From Ariolimax columbianus (taxonomy: Eukaryota; Mollusca; Gastropoda; Stylommatophora; Arionidae): a DNA stretch of 64,000 nucleotides. Below the pieces are notes generated by a model. The model was not told the origin of the DNA and did not search any database. It saw only the letters and a program-made list of their open reading frames with translations. Positions 63,910 to 64,000 of the stretch are shown one piece after another. How positions within the stretch are numbered: position 1 is the stretch's first letter; each line of letters starts with the position of its first letter. Made by a program: the position numbers and the translations under genes. The stretch is taken from positions 87,439,704 through 87,503,703 of the forward strand of contig JAVGWX010000002.1 of assembly GCA_036924085.1 (NCBI GenBank), in the 5' to 3' direction.

Positions 63910-64000
63910 GTGAGTAGCTTGAGAACGAATGGTTTCATGGGGGATGTACGTGTGACAAAGACGAGAACAATGGGTTGCTGTCTTATTCATAGCAAATAGT

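Overview
The window looks like intron-rich genomic DNA from an invertebrate animal, most plausibly a lophotrochozoan such as a gastropod mollusc (an inference from the retroelement mix and from the host gene; no species marker was tested). Phase-matched GT/AG exons, giant introns, LINEs, tRNA-derived SINEs, a mariner remnant and many minisatellites rule out a prokaryote. Only one host protein-coding gene is recognisable. It is a plus-strand glycoside hydrolase family 20 beta-N-acetylhexosaminidase (chitobiase type) that enters from the left and leaves on the right.

Host gene. Exons at 8426-8503, 32078-32252 and 33899-34042 encode the end of a GH20 catalytic barrel and the C-terminal chitobiase domain. 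Exons at 46491-46681, 51357-51511, 54504-54685, 58715-58891, 61852-62049 and 63785-63909 encode the N-terminal carbohydrate-binding-like domain, the GH20b domain and the start of a second catalytic barrel. A 29-nt microexon at 38782-38810 joins the two sets in frame. The locus therefore reads either as one transcript for a protein with two tandem hexosaminidase modules, or as two head-to-tail paralogues. All eight tested junctions keep phase.

Everything else is repeat-derived. 0-4.3 kb: a long minus-strand I/jockey-group LINE with RNase H and a (GAA)n tail (LINE-A). 4.8-7.3 kb: a minus-strand rDNA pseudo-unit with 5' ETS, the first ~1.2 kb of 18S, scrambled 18S/28S pieces and the 28S 3' end. 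8.5-32 kb: a 23.6-kb intron with CR1-like (LINE-B), RTE/BovB-like (LINE-C), degraded I-group and nearly complete zinc-finger-tailed (LINE-D, 26.9-30.4 kb) LINEs, SINEs and minisatellites. 32-64 kb: the exons, separated by introns holding more LINEs, nested SINEs, a mariner relic and arrays with units of 8, 15, 33, 38, 41, 42, 44, 45, 46 and 52 bp, including a 2.6-kb minisatellite that stops about 40 bp before an exon.

None of the transposon coding regions is intact. Several insertions have clear target-site duplications (21.6, 39.8 and 50.4 kb, and SINEs at 35.8 and 60.3 kb), which allows relative dating. The points most worth following up are the tandem two-module hexosaminidase, the LINE that landed 22 bp from a 3' splice site, the shared stop-ATG junction in two LINE-A copies, the chimeric rDNA relic and the minisatellites that grew inside LINE coding sequence.
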